A stretch of 64,000 bases of DNA from Pseudomonas nitroreducens (GCF_024170165.1 NZ_JALJXP010000019.1:56139-120138); one strand, 5' to 3'. Shown: positions 25,333 through 34,579, counted from the first letter of the stretch. The notes: generated by a model not told the origin, from the sequence alone. Numbers and translations are program-made.

Positions 25333-27396
25333 TCAGGCCGGGGCGCTGAGGCGCTCGAGGAACTGCTCGGCCGGCACCGGTTTGCCAAGCAGGAAGCCCT
25401 GCAGCGAGTCGCATCCCAGGCGGGTGAGGAAGTTCTGCTGGCCCGAGGTTTCCACCCCTTCGGCAACAATGCGCAGATCCAGCGCCTGGCCGAGGGCGAC
25501 GATGGCCGACACGATGGCGGCGTCGTCGCTGTCCTGCTCCAGGTCGCGGACGAAGCCGCGGTCGATCTTCAGCTCGTTGGCCGGCAGGCGCTTGAGATAC
25601 AGCAGGCTGGAGTAGCCGGTGCCGAAGTCGTCGATGGACAGGTCGACACCCATGTCCGACAGCCTGCCGAGGATTTCCAGGCTGGAATCCGCGTCGCGCA
25701 TGGCGGTGGTCTCGGTGATCTCAAGGGTCAGGCAACGCGCCGGCAACTGGTGGCGCTGCAGCGCATCGGCTACGGAATCCACCAGGGCGGCATGGCAGAA
25801 CTGCAGCGCCGAGAGGTTTACCGCCACGCGCCAGCTTTCATGCCCCTGCAGGTACCACTGGCGCATCTGCCGGCAGGCCTCGTCCAGCACCCAGTCGCCG
25901 ATGGGGATGATCAGACCGGTGCGCTCGGCCAGGGCGATGAAGGTGTCGGGCATCAGCAGGCCACGCTGCGGATGCTGCCAGCGCAGCAGCGCCTCGGCGC
26001 CGATGGGCTCGCCGCTGGCGGCGAACTTGGGCTGGTAATGCAGGGTGAACTCGCGGCGCTCCAGGGCCGCACGCAGGTCGTGCAGCAGCTGCAGGTGATT
26101 GCGCGCGTTGGTGTTCATCGATTGCTCGAAGAAGCTGTAGCCGTTCTTGCCGTTGCCCTTGGCGTGGTACATCGCCGCGTCGGCGTTGCGCAGCAGTTCA
26201 TGCTGGCTGGCACCGTCGCCGGGATAGACCACGATGCCGATGCTGGCCGCGATGCGCAGCTCCTGGCCGGCCACCTGGAACGGCTGCGCCAGCAGGCTGA
26301 TCTGCTGGCCAGCGACGGTCACCGCGTCCTCGGCCTCGGCCAGCTCGGCGAGCACCACGAATTCGTCGCCGCCGATGCGCGCCACGGTGTCTTCGCTGCG
26401 CAGGCTGTCACGCAGGCGCTGGGCCACAGCCTTGAGCAACAGGTCGCCGACATGGTGGCCGAAGGCGTCGTTGACCGGCTTGAAGCCGTCGAGGTCGAGG
26501 AACATCAGCGCGAAGTGCCCGCCGCTGCGCTGCACCTTGCCGATCATCTGCTCGATGCGGTCTTCCAGCAGGATTCGGTTGGGCAGGCGCGTGAGGTTGT
26601 CGTGCAGGGCGAGCTGGGTCAGCTCCTGGTTGGCCTGGGCCAGCGACGAAGTGAGCTGCGCCGTGCGCGACTCCAGGCGTGCGTCCAGCACCGAGGTGAG
26701 CAGCGCGATGCCGATCACCGCCAGGGTGACGATGATGATCAGCAGCGCCAGCCAGTCGCTGTTCAGCCCGCTGGGCGATGCGCCACAGAAGCTGCCCTCG
26801 GGGAAACGCGCGGCGGCCATGCCGGTGTAGTGCATGCCGACGATGGCCACACCCATCACCAGCGCTGCACCACCGCGGGCCAGGCGCACGAAGGGAGTGT
26901 TATGCCGCAGCTTGAAGGCGATCCACAGGGCGGCGCCGGAAGCCGCCACGGCGATCAGCAGGGACAGGCCGAACAGCGTCGGGTCGTAGTCGATACCCGG
27001 CTGCATCAGCATCGCGTACATGCCCAGGTAGTGCATGCAGCTGATCCCGGCGCCCATGGCCAGGGCGCCACAGACCAGTTGCCAGAGCGGCAGGCGGTCC
27101 TGGCTGACCAGTGCCAGGGCGAAGCCCGAGCTGAGCACGGCAATGGCCAGCGACAGCAGCGTCAGGGTGAGGTCGTAGCCCAGCGGGATAGGCAGGCTGA
27201 AGGCGAGCATGCCGATGAAGTGCATCGACCACACGCCGATGCCCATGGCCACCCCACCGCCACCGATCCACAGCAGCACCGGCCAGCCGCGGGTGGTCGC
27301 GATGCGCCCGGCCAGGTCCAGGGCGGTGTAGGACGCCAGCATGGCGACGCACAGCGAAATCAGGACAAGGGAGGGATCGTAACTACCGGCAAGCAT
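25333..27396 (-). CDS. mucR: MHYT-GGDEF-EAL membrane cyclic-di-GMP protein (MucR-like)
   Basis: Protein of 687 residues that can make and/or break cyclic-di-GMP. Residues 1-245 form a seven-helix MHYT sensor with the three signatures MHFIGM, MHYLGM and MHYTGM, thought to bind metal and sense oxygen or NO. A GGDEF domain follows (ARIGGDEFVVLAELAEAED; intact active site). Then comes an EAL domain (GAEALLRWQHP, NLSALQF, EITETTAM, SIDDFGTGYSSL) with complete catalytic residues. Length and intact GGDEF resemble P. aeruginosa MucR, which feeds alginate synthesis, rather than NbdA with its degenerate motif. Start ATG 27396 places the first helix correctly. Confidence 0.8.
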   Translation of the reverse strand: MLAGSYDPSLVLISLCVAMLASYTALDLAGRIATTRGWPVLLWIGGGGVAMGIGVWSMHFIGMLAFSLPIPLGYDLTLTLLSLAIAVLSSGFALALVSQDRLPLWQLVCGALAMGAGISCMHYLGMYAMLMQPGIDYDPTLFGLSLLIAVAASGAALWIAFKLRHNTPFVRLARGGAALVMGVAIVGMHYTGMAAARFPEGSFCGASPSGLNSDWLALLIIIVTLAVIGIALLTSVLDARLESRTAQLTSSLAQANQELTQLALHDNLTRLPNRILLEDRIEQMIGKVQRSGGHFALMFLDLDGFKPVNDAFGHHVGDLLLKAVAQRLRDSLRSEDTVARIGGDEFVVLAELAEAEDAVTVAGQQISLLAQPFQVAGQELRIAASIGIVVYPGDGASQHELLRNADAAMYHAKGNGKNGYSFFEQSMNTNARNHLQLLHDLRAALERREFTLHYQPKFAASGEPIGAEALLRWQHPQRGLLMPDTFIALAERTGLIIPIGDWVLDEACRQMRQWYLQGHESWRVAVNLSALQFCHAALVDSVADALQRHQLPARCLTLEITETTAMRDADSSLEILGRLSDMGVDLSIDDFGTGYSSLLYLKRLPANELKIDRGFVRDLEQDSDDAAIVSAIVALGQALDLRIVAEGVETSGQQNFLTRLGCDSLQGFLLGKPVPAEQFLERLSAPA

Positions 27397-27471
27397 GGGG
27401 GCTCTCTGTTGGACTCTCGCGGTCCAGGCACGCAAAAGTCCGGGATTCTAACGAAATACCCCCTGCTGCAA

Positions 27472-28536
27472 CTACTGGCCAGTGGCCCTGTTCGTCGCCA
27501 ACTGCGCCGTGTCGTCCGGCTTCAGACAGCCCTCGGCCATCCACGGGCAGTCCCGCGCCCAGAGGAAGCCCTGCTCGCGCCTGCCCTCGGGATCATAGTA
27601 AGTCAGCCGCAGGCCCTGCGCGGTGAATGCCAGCCTGGCGAAGCCATGCTGTTCGGCGGCGAACAGCGTGTCCTCGGCTGGCGCACCGGACCTGAGCCCA
27701 TCCAGGCTCTGGCCACCACCGCCGGATACCAGCCAGGCCGGCTCGCCGGGACGGACCACCACTTCCTGATTGTGCTCATGGCCGGACAGGTAAAGGTCCA
27801 CGCCACTGCGCTGCATCGCCGGCAACAATTGCTGCAGCAGCTGGGTATCGTCGCCGTGCTTGCCGCCGCTGCTGCGAATCGCGTGGTGCGCTACCACCAT
27901 CTTCCACAACGGGGCAGCACCCGGCCGGCTGAAGGCCCGCTCCAGGAAGTCCGCCTGGCGCAGGCGCCCGGCAGCATCCTCGGAAGTATCCAGGAACACC
28001 GCACGCAGCAGCGGGCGCCCCGCCACTTCACCGAAATCACGGGTGTAGAAAGGCGCCGGCATCTGCCAACGGGTGGAACCCACGCGCTGGCGTGCGTAGT
28101 CCAGTTCGACGGCGGCGGAATCGGGGTAGTCGTGGTTGCCCAGCACCGCGTAGAAAGGCACGTGGCTGAGCCAGCGTCCGTGGTAGACGCGCTCGAACTT
28201 GAGCTGCCAGGCCGGGTCGTCGACGCCACTCAGGGCCTTGCCGTAGAAGTTATCGCCCAGCAGCAGGACCATGTTCAGCCCGCCTTCGTTCTCGGCCACC
28301 CGCTCCATGCCCTCGGCCACACGCCATTGCTGCAGGTCGCCGCTGCCCTGGTCGCCCAGCGCCAGCAACGTGACCTTGGCAGGGTTCTGCTCGGCCAGCG
28401 GCGTGTAGGGCGACGGCGGCACCAGCGCCATGAACCCCGCCAGGCAGACAACCACCAGGATCAGCACCGCCAGCGCCAGCAGCAGGTAGCGACGGCGCAG
28501 GAAGGCAGGACGGGACGCAGGCAGGCGAGCGGACAT
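27472..28536 (-). CDS. Membrane-anchored metallophosphoesterase
   Basis: Calcineurin-like phosphoesterase of 354 residues. An N-terminal basic stretch and signal-anchor helix (LLLALAVLILVVVCLAGFMALV, about 18-39) put the enzyme in the periplasm. The dinuclear metal site is complete: GDQGSGD, LLGDNFYG, VLGNHDY, VVAHHAI and LSGHEHNQ. The pattern resembles purple acid phosphatase-like proteins. It is 75 bases upstream of and in the same direction as the MucR-like gene, and divergent from the glycosyltransferase. The natural substrate is unknown. Confidence 0.85.
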   Translation of the reverse strand: MSARLPASRPAFLRRRYLLLALAVLILVVVCLAGFMALVPPSPYTPLAEQNPAKVTLLALGDQGSGDLQQWRVAEGMERVAENEGGLNMVLLLGDNFYGKALSGVDDPAWQLKFERVYHGRWLSHVPFYAVLGNHDYPDSAAVELDYARQRVGSTRWQMPAPFYTRDFGEVAGRPLLRAVFLDTSEDAAGRLRQADFLERAFSRPGAAPLWKMVVAHHAIRSSGGKHGDDTQLLQQLLPAMQRSGVDLYLSGHEHNQEVVVRPGEPAWLVSGGGGQSLDGLRSGAPAEDTLFAAEQHGFARLAFTAQGLRLTYYDPEGRREQGFLWARDCPWMAEGCLKPDDTAQLATNRATGQ

Positions 28537-28652
28537 GGCAACCCCCAGGGGAATACCGGGCGAGGGATGCAGTGAAGCACCGCCAAGGTTAATTCCGCGT
28601 TAACGAAATGTCGCCTATACCTGCAGGCAACAAGCCCCACCCCGGACCCGCC

Positions 28653-30083
28653 ATGCCCCAGCCACGCCGTCACCTTATCCTTCTGCTCGTGCTGGGCGGC
28701 CTGCTGTTCTTCTGCGCGCTGGGCAATCATCAATTGCAGGGTTCCACCGAACCGCGAGTGGCCGGCATCGCGATGGCAATGCACCTGGACGGCGACTGGG
28801 TGACGCCGCGCCTGAACGGCGTGCCGTTCCTGGAGAAACCGCCGCTTAGCCTGTGGCTGGACGTCACCGCCATCCGCCTGTCCGGCCCCACCACTTTTGC
28901 CGTCAGGCTGGCCTCGGCGCTCGCCGGGTTGTTCAGCGTGCTGCTGCTCTACGGCACACTCCGGCGCATCGGCCGGCCGGCAACGCTGGCGTTGCTCGCC
29001 GCGCTCATGCTGATGACCCTGGCCAGTTTCTGGGCCAATGCCCGCCAGGTGGGCGAAGACGCCCTGCTCACCCTGGGCGTGACCCTGGCGTTGCTGTCCT
29101 TCCTGCAGGCCTGGCTCAAACCGCCGGGGCGTATCCGGGATTGGCTGGCATTCGCCCTGGGGATCGCCATCTCCACCCTGAGCAAGGGCGTACTGGGGCT
29201 GGCACTGCCAGGGGTGGTGATCTTCGCCTGCCTGCTGTGCGACAGCCTGAAGCAGCGCCGGCTGCAAGTTGCCTCCTGGCTGCGCCCGCTGCTGTGGACG
29301 CTGCCGGGACTGGTACCGCTGCTGGTCTGGCTGCTGTTCCTCTACCGCGACGGCGGCAGCCTGGCGTTGCAGGAAATCCTCTGGACCAACAGCGTCGGAC
29401 GCTTCAGCGGCTCGTTCAGCGAAGCCGGGCACTTCGAACCCTTCTACTACTACCTGATCCGTCTGCCGCAGGCCTTCCTGCCATGGAACATCCTGCTCTA
29501 CCTCGGCCTCTGGCACTTCCGTAAACAGCTGGTGCAGGACCGCTACCTGCTGTTCTTCGTCCTGTGGCTGGCGGCGCAGTTCGCCCTGCTGACCCTCGCC
29601 TCCAGCAAGCGCATGGTCTACCTGATGGCGCTGGCCCCGGCCGCCGCGGTGATCGCCGCCGAATATGCGCATGTCCTGCTGTCGCGCTGGCATGCCCGGA
29701 CCTCGCAAAGGATGCGCCACGCCGCGGTGTTCCTGGCCTTGCTGGTCCCCGTCTGCTACCTGGGCTACGCGATCTGGGTCGAACCCCGCGCCGACCAGAA
29801 GGAATCCTTCCTGCCGCTGACCGAGCGGATTCGCCAGCACCAGATGGCCGGGCGTCAGGTGGCGCTGTTCCAGCCCAGCGAGCGCCTCGCCGGTGCCAGC
29901 GTGTTCTACAGCCGCAGCCTGCTGCCGGCACTTCAGACCCGCGAGGAGCTGACGAACTTCCTCGGCCAGCCGGACGAACACATCGCCCTGCTGGAAAGCA
30001 CGACGGTGCCGCAGGCGCCGCTGAGCGTGCTGCAGCACTTCCGCGTGGGCGAGCGCGATTACTACTTCGTCGGCCAGCAATAA
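28653..30083 (+). CDS. ArnT-like GT-C family glycosyltransferase
   Basis: Polytopic membrane glycosyltransferase of 476 residues in the PMT/ArnT superfamily, which uses polyprenyl-phosphate sugars at the periplasmic face. Diagnostic features are the first periplasmic loop acid (STEPRVAGIAMAMHLDGDWVTPRLNGVPFLEKPPL), the multi-helix core and a soluble C-terminal part (KESFLPLTERIRQHQMAG). It lacks the surrounding arn or pmr genes, so lipid A aminoarabinose transfer cannot be assumed. The start is uncertain: ATG 28653 gives a canonical signal-anchor, while ATG 28608 in the same frame adds fifteen proline-rich residues. Confidence 0.8.
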   Translation: MPQPRRHLILLLVLGGLLFFCALGNHQLQGSTEPRVAGIAMAMHLDGDWVTPRLNGVPFLEKPPLSLWLDVTAIRLSGPTTFAVRLASALAGLFSVLLLYGTLRRIGRPATLALLAALMLMTLASFWANARQVGEDALLTLGVTLALLSFLQAWLKPPGRIRDWLAFALGIAISTLSKGVLGLALPGVVIFACLLCDSLKQRRLQVASWLRPLLWTLPGLVPLLVWLLFLYRDGGSLALQEILWTNSVGRFSGSFSEAGHFEPFYYYLIRLPQAFLPWNILLYLGLWHFRKQLVQDRYLLFFVLWLAAQFALLTLASSKRMVYLMALAPAAAVIAAEYAHVLLSRWHARTSQRMRHAAVFLALLVPVCYLGYAIWVEPRADQKESFLPLTERIRQHQMAGRQVALFQPSERLAGASVFYSRSLLPALQTREELTNFLGQPDEHIALLESTTVPQAPLSVLQHFRVGERDYYFVGQQ

Positions 30084-30169
30084 CCGTGGGATTGATCCAG
30101 GGCCGCCCATACGGGCCGGGAGCGACTAACCTTGCAGCATCGCCACCGCCCGCACAGGAGCCGCTTCCC

Positions 30170-31258
30170 TTGGCGAAGCAACCCTCGATCCTTACCCTGC
30201 CGTTCCGCCGCCTGGCCAACCCCTACACCCGCTACCGCTACGCCGCCTGGATTCACTGCGTGCGCGTCGGCCTCGCGCTGCTCGCCTCGATGCTGCTGAC
30301 CAGTGCGCTGAAATTACCCCATGGTCTCTGGGCCTCGGTGACAGTGCTGGTGGTGATGGGCGGGCTGGTGCACCAGGGGACGATCCGCGGCAAGTCCTAC
30401 GAGCGGGTGATGGGCACCCTGGTCGGCGCGGCGCTGGGGTTGTGCGTGATCGCGATCTACGACCAGACCCGTTCGCTCACCCTCACCTACCTGGCCATGT
30501 CGGTGCTGGGTGCGGCCTCGGCCTTCTATGCGATTCGCCGCCCCGGCTACGTCGCGCTGCTGGCGGGAATAACCATGTGCATTGTCGCCGGCCCCGGTGA
30601 GACGGGGTTCACCGAAGGGCTGTGGCGTTCAGCCAACGTGCTGATCGGTGTCGCGCTGGCCCTGCTGTTCTCGCAGATCTACCCGCTGCGGGCGGTCTAC
30701 GTCTGGCGCTACCTGCTCTCGGACAACCTGCGGGCCTGCGCGCGGATGTACGGGCAGTTGTCATCCAACCACGACTTCACCGCCGACCATTTCGCCCGCC
30801 AGCTGGAAGAGCTGGACCACCGCCTGGTGGCGTCACGCGCGCACCTGGGGCCGGTGTCGCGGGAGACCGGCATGCCGCTGCGCGAGCTGGAGATGCTCCA
30901 GCGTATCCACCGCGCGATCATGGGTACCCTGGAATCGCTGATCGCCTCCCGGCAGTTCGCCGCCGAAGCCGGGGAGATAGAACCGGTGCCGGCCAGCCTC
31001 GACTCGCACCGGCAGATCATCGGCCGCCTGCTGCTGCAATCGGCCCATGCCCTCAAGTTCAGTCGCACCAGCAAGCTGGTGCAGGCCTGCCAGGGCCTGG
31101 AAAATCTCCCGGTGCGGCCGCACAACCTGACCGACTCCTTCGAGAAGCAGGGCTTCTACTGGCTCACCCTGCGCCTCTATGAACAGGTGGAGATGCTCTC
31201 GGAAAAACTCGCCGCCACCTCCGGGCACTGGAACATCCAGAGTCGCGACCGGGCCTGA
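30170..31258 (+). CDS. FUSC-family inner-membrane protein
   Basis: Protein of 362 residues starting at TTG 30170, placed nine bases after AGGAG; no ATG fits. The N-terminal half contains membrane helices with the FUSC pattern (CVRVGLALLASMLLTSALKLPHGLWASVTVLVVMGGLVHQGTIRGKSYERVMGTLVGAALGL). The C-terminal half is a cytoplasmic helical domain. Family members (AaeB, YccS) are aromatic-acid exporters or poorly characterised envelope proteins. The gene follows the glycosyltransferase by 86 bases and may share its transcript. Confidence 0.8.
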   Translation: MAKQPSILTLPFRRLANPYTRYRYAAWIHCVRVGLALLASMLLTSALKLPHGLWASVTVLVVMGGLVHQGTIRGKSYERVMGTLVGAALGLCVIAIYDQTRSLTLTYLAMSVLGAASAFYAIRRPGYVALLAGITMCIVAGPGETGFTEGLWRSANVLIGVALALLFSQIYPLRAVYVWRYLLSDNLRACARMYGQLSSNHDFTADHFARQLEELDHRLVASRAHLGPVSRETGMPLRELEMLQRIHRAIMGTLESLIASRQFAAEAGEIEPVPASLDSHRQIIGRLLLQSAHALKFSRTSKLVQACQGLENLPVRPHNLTDSFEKQGFYWLTLRLYEQVEMLSEKLAATSGHWNIQSRDRA

Positions 31259-31289
31259 GCCCGGCCGCGCCGTCTTTACCAAAAGTCGA

Positions 31290-32048
31290 TCAGGCCCCGA
31301 AGCCGCCGTCGATGGTCAGGCTGGCACCGGTGATGTAGCCCGCTTCCGGACCGGCCAGGTGGGCGACGAAGGCGGCGATCTCTTCCGCACGGCCATAACG
31401 GCCGACCGCCATCAGGTCCATCAGCGAGGCCGCGAAATCGCTGTCGGCCGGGTTCATGTCGGTGTCCACCGGGCCGGGTTGCACGTTGTTCACGGTGATA
31501 CCGCGCGGGCCGAGGTCACGGGCCAGGCCCTTGGTCAGGCCGACGATGGCCGACTTGCTCATGGCGTAGACGGCACCACCGCCAAAGGGCATGCGATCGG
31601 CGTTGGTGCTGCCGATGGTGATGATGCGTCCGCCCTGCCCCATGTGCCGTGCGGCGGCCTGGGTGGCGACGAAGACGCTGCGCACGTTCACTGCCAGGGT
31701 GCGGTCGAGGTCTTCCAGGCTGAATTCTTCCACCGGAGCGATGGCCAGTACGCCGGCGTTGTTCACCAGGATGTCGATGCCGCCCAGGCGTTGGGCCGCG
31801 GTGTCGATGGCCTGTTGCACGGATGCGGCGTCGCCGCTGTCGGCCTTCAGCGCCAGGGCGCGGCCGCCGGCGGCCTGGATGCTGGCGGCGAGGTCTTCGG
31901 CCTTCTGCGCCGAGCTGACGTAGGTGAAGGCCACAGCGGCGCCTTCACGGGCCAGGCGCTGCACGATGGCGGCGCCGATGCCGCGGGAACCGCCCTGTAC
32001 GAATGCGACTTTACCGGCGAGGGGTTGGTGGGTTTGTGTAGTGGTCAT
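31290..32048 (-). CDS. Short-chain dehydrogenase/reductase
   Basis: Classical SDR of 252 residues. The cofactor motif GGSRGIG is near residue 19, NNAG follows, and the catalytic site is YAMSK preceded by the Ser in IGSTN. GGFGA ends the chain. Thr/Arg around the Rossmann turn (YVSSAQK) is compatible with NADP(H). The start at 32048 has CTGGAG eight bases before it. It is divergent from a LysR gene, the common arrangement for inducible SDRs. The substrate is unknown. Confidence 0.87.
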   Translation of the reverse strand: MTTTQTHQPLAGKVAFVQGGSRGIGAAIVQRLAREGAAVAFTYVSSAQKAEDLAASIQAAGGRALALKADSGDAASVQQAIDTAAQRLGGIDILVNNAGVLAIAPVEEFSLEDLDRTLAVNVRSVFVATQAAARHMGQGGRIITIGSTNADRMPFGGGAVYAMSKSAIVGLTKGLARDLGPRGITVNNVQPGPVDTDMNPADSDFAASLMDLMAVGRYGRAEEIAAFVAHLAGPEAGYITGASLTIDGGFGA

Positions 32049-32129
32049 TGCGTGTCTCCAGGAATCAAGTGGGGGAGTCAATTCGACGGGGCCAGTTTCG
32101 CGCTTGCACTCCTGACCCGGTAGCCAGTA

Positions 32130-32148
32130 ATCGCTATATTCAGTCGAT
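32130..32148. promoter_or_regulatory. Possible LysR site (ATCG-N11-CGAT)
   Basis: A short dyad with 11-base spacing in the 123-base gap between the SDR and LysR genes, 24 bases before the LysR start. Arms are only four bases, so this is tentative. Confidence 0.3.
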
Positions 32149-32171
32149 ACCAAACGTCCGGAATACCACCC

Positions 32172-33095
32172 ATGGAAAGCCTGATCAGTATCGAATGCTT
32201 CGTCCGCAGCGCCGAGGCCGGCAGCTTCGCCGCCGCCGCGCGACACCTGGGGCTGACGCCGGCGGCGGTGAGCAAGAACGTGGCGCGGCTGGAGAACAAC
32301 CTGGGCGTGCGGCTGTTCCAGCGTAGTACCCGCAGCCTGACCCTGACCGAATCCGGCGAACGATTTCTCGACGAAGCCAGCGGCGGCCTGGCCAGCCTGC
32401 AAAGCGCCATCGCCAACCTGGCCAGCGCCGACGGCCAGCCCAGCGGTGCACTGAAGGTCAGCATGGGACTGGTGTTCGGTCGCGACTACATCCTGCCGTT
32501 GCTGGGCGACTTCCTCGGGCGCTACCCGGCGATCCGCCCCGACTGGCACTTCGACAACCGCCAGGTCGACCTCATCGCCGAAGGCTTCGACGCGGCCATC
32601 GGCGGCGGCTTCGAACTGCCGCCTGGGGTGGTGGCACGCAAGCTGTGCCCGGCGCACCTGGTGCTGCTGGCCGCGCCAGCCTATCTCCAGGGTCGCCCGG
32701 CGATCCGCTACCCGTCTGACCTGCCCAGCCACGAAGGCATCCGCATCCGCTCGCCGCAGACCGGGCGCGTGCGGCCCTGGCCGCTGACCAACCGCCAGCA
32801 GGCCCAGGCGCCGATCGCGCTGAAGGAGCGCATGACCTTCAGCGACCCGGAAGCGGCCTGCGTCGCCGCGCTCATGGGGCTGGGCGTGACCCTGGTGAGC
32901 ATGCAGCACGCCGTGCCTTACCTGGACAGCGGCCGGCTGGTGCGAGTACTGCCGGACTGGTACGTGGACGCAGGCAACACGGCGCTCTACTACGCCGCGC
33001 AGAAACTGCTGCCGGCGAAGACGCGGGTGTTCGTCGATTACGTCATCGAGCAGTTCCGCAGCCAGGGACTGGAACGCAGGTTCAGCGCCTTCTGA
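32172..33095 (+). CDS. LysR-family transcriptional regulator
   Basis: Regulator of 307 residues. DNA-binding domain MESLISIECFVRSAEAGSFAAAARHLGLTPAAVSKNVARLENNLGVRLFQRSTRSLTLTESG is of the group that controls neighbouring dehydrogenases (CrgA/DhcR-like subfamily). The effector domain begins around residue 90 (GALKVSMGLVFGRDYILPLL). It probably controls the divergent SDR. Confidence 0.88.
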   Translation: MESLISIECFVRSAEAGSFAAAARHLGLTPAAVSKNVARLENNLGVRLFQRSTRSLTLTESGERFLDEASGGLASLQSAIANLASADGQPSGALKVSMGLVFGRDYILPLLGDFLGRYPAIRPDWHFDNRQVDLIAEGFDAAIGGGFELPPGVVARKLCPAHLVLLAAPAYLQGRPAIRYPSDLPSHEGIRIRSPQTGRVRPWPLTNRQQAQAPIALKERMTFSDPEAACVAALMGLGVTLVSMQHAVPYLDSGRLVRVLPDWYVDAGNTALYYAAQKLLPAKTRVFVDYVIEQFRSQGLERRFSAF

Positions 33096-33197
33096 AACGT
33101 GAGCTCAGGGCGATCTGACCAGCGACGCTGGTTCATCCCATATTGTCTGATCGATGTCAGAAACAAATTGAATTCGCCGGGCGAACCCTTGTCGATT

Positions 33198-33246
33198 GTT
33201 AGCAAGCTAACGTAATTTCGAATTTCTTCGATACGGCATTCGAAAT
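33198..33246. promoter_or_regulatory. Two nested palindromes before the small exported protein
   Basis: GTTAGCAAGCTAAC (33198-33211) is a perfect 14-bp palindrome of the MarR-operator kind. Arms ATTTCGAAT (33215-33223) and ATTCGAAAT (33238-33246) form a 9-bp inverted repeat right behind it. Both lie in the leader of the gene at 33262. The binding proteins are unknown. Confidence 0.5.
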
Positions 33247-33261
33247 GCAAGGAGAACCTGC

Positions 33262-33519
33262 ATGAAAAAGTACGCCCTGCTCCTGGCCATGGTGTTTTCC
33301 GTCCCGGCCTTCGCCGACAGCGCCCTGTGCGACGGTAACCTGCAGCAGCTCAACGACTTTCTCAAGACCGCCAGCAGCAACGCCAGCGGCGTGAAGGTGA
33401 ACGTCGTCCACGACTACATCGCCAAGGCGGAAGAGGCGAAAAAGGCCGGCAACTACGAGGAGTGCGTCAACCAGACCACCCAGGCCCTGCGGGTGATCCA
33501 CAAACCCGCTAACCGCTGA
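33262..33519 (+). CDS. Small exported two-cysteine protein, copy A
   Basis: Protein of 85 residues with a clear Sec signal peptide (MKKYALLLAMVFSVPAFADS, cut after FA). The mature part of about 66 residues is helical and has two cysteines (ALCDGNLQQL and YEECVNQTTQAL) that can pair in the periplasm. Start preceded by AAGGAGA. It has its own terminator. It is paralogous to the next gene. Function unknown. Confidence 0.75.
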   Translation: MKKYALLLAMVFSVPAFADSALCDGNLQQLNDFLKTASSNASGVKVNVVHDYIAKAEEAKKAGNYEECVNQTTQALRVIHKPANR

Positions 33520-33534
33520 TAGGCTCTGGAAACG

Positions 33535-33562
33535 AAAAAGCCCCGCCCAGGCGGGGCTTTTT
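33535..33562. terminator. Terminator between the paralogous small genes
   Basis: AAAAAGCCCCGC-N4-GCGGGGCTTTTT, 15 bases beyond the stop of copy A. The stem is almost the same as the terminator of copy B, as expected if the whole unit was duplicated. Confidence 0.9.
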
Positions 33563-33701
33563 CATGCTCGGCAGATACCCAGGGAAGGCGGACCGACTTC
33601 ACAGCGTCCGCCAGCTCCGCCCATTACCCCCGCCCCGCCGTTGAGGGCCGGCCGGTGTGGCCTTTACTTTCGGGCCTCATCCCATTCCTGGAGTCACAAG
33701 C

Positions 33702-33962
33702 ATGATCAAGTACGCCCTCCTGCTGGCCGGTCTGCTCGCCCTGCCGGCCTTTGCCGACGACAGCCTCTGCACCGCCAACCTGCAATTGCTCAGCGAGCAG
33801 GCCAAGGATGGCAACCAGGACGTCAGCCAGGGCAAGAACTCCGCGCTCCAGCAGGCCATCGACAAGGCCAGGCAGGCGCAGGCCGCCGGGAATGAAAAGG
33901 AATGTATCGCCCTGACCACCCAAGCCCTGGAAACCAGCGCCAAACCGTCGAAGGACGACTGA
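33702..33962 (+). CDS. Small exported two-cysteine protein, copy B
   Basis: Protein of 86 residues, signal peptide MIKYALLLAGLLALPAFADD. The mature part keeps the layout of copy A: a cysteine in SLCTANLQLLSEQ and one in KECIALTTQALE, with a helix rich in Gln/Ala/Lys between. Start chosen because CTGGAG precedes ATG 33702 and the signal begins there. Followed by an equivalent terminator. Function unknown; duplicated with copy A. Confidence 0.75.
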   Translation: MIKYALLLAGLLALPAFADDSLCTANLQLLSEQAKDGNQDVSQGKNSALQQAIDKARQAQAAGNEKECIALTTQALETSAKPSKDD

Positions 33963-33971
33963 TGACGCCCC

Positions 33972-34007
33972 ATGAAAAAGCCCCGCGCAGGCGGGGCTTT
34001 TTCATGG
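33972..34007. terminator. Terminator after copy B
   Basis: CATGAAAAAGCCCCGC-GCAG-GCGGGGCTTTTTCATG, a perfect 16-bp stem that works in both directions and also serves the convergent lipoprotein gene. Confidence 0.9.
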
Positions 34008-34026
34008 CCGTTGACGAGGGCCGGAC

Positions 34027-34353
34027 TCAGCCGCAGGAAACCTGCTTGACCACCTGATTGTCATCGACATCGATGTTCAGGCGCTGCGAGTTGTATTCCA
34101 TGGTCACCGGCTGGTGCGGGGTGAGCACGCGGGCGACGCTGGCACCGGCGTCGCGGCGGGCTTCCTCGGTCAGGGTCGGGTTGACGACCTTGCCGATGAG
34201 CGATTGCACCGCCTTGGCGTTGCAGGTGCCGGTCATGGCCGACGAATCGTCCGCGGCCGGCTGGGCGGCATCGGACGAGGAATCCTTGGAACTGCAACCG
34301 GCGAGCGCGGCGACAGCAAGAAGCGACAAGAGAGTCACTCGGTTGAAGGGCAT
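34027..34353 (-). CDS. Lipoprotein with peptidase-inhibitor I78-like domain
   Basis: Lipoprotein of 108 residues: signal MPFNRVTLLSLLAVAALAGC with lipobox LAGC, then a Ser/Asp-rich linker and a compact domain from TCNAKAVQSLIGK to VVKQVSCG. The domain resembles the I78 serine-protease inhibitor family: a Cys near its start and one at its end, with the MEYNSQRLNIDVDDN strand pattern. Start at 34353 fits the signal and has GGAGA upstream. A periplasmic protease-inhibitor role is inferred from the family. Confidence 0.7.
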   Translation of the reverse strand: MPFNRVTLLSLLAVAALAGCSSKDSSSDAAQPAADDSSAMTGTCNAKAVQSLIGKVVNPTLTEEARRDAGASVARVLTPHQPVTMEYNSQRLNIDVDDNQVVKQVSCG

Positions 34354-34579
34354 GGAAGGTCTCCCTGGTTCTTCATGGAAAAAACGCGAAAGGCGCCACC
34401 TTACCAGCCCGAAGGCTGCGGCAGCGCGATGGATGTATTGCAGGCTGATACATGCAATGCCCGTCGCAGAGCCGTACGGCGCCATTTACACAACCTTTAC
34501 ACCGGCGGCGTTACGATTCTCTCGAGGCCGATGTCTCATAGATACCTGGTTCCTCGCCGGGTTCCTCAGGAGGTGCATC

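Noticed and set aside
29564..30169. Extended start for the FUSC gene reaching into the glycosyltransferase
   Set aside because: The extra part is the out-of-frame reading of the glycosyltransferase; TTG 30170 has the good ribosome site.
33262..33962. Toxin-immunity or toxin-antitoxin pair
   Set aside because: Both small proteins have signal peptides and are paralogues; neither looks like a toxin or a partner of the other.
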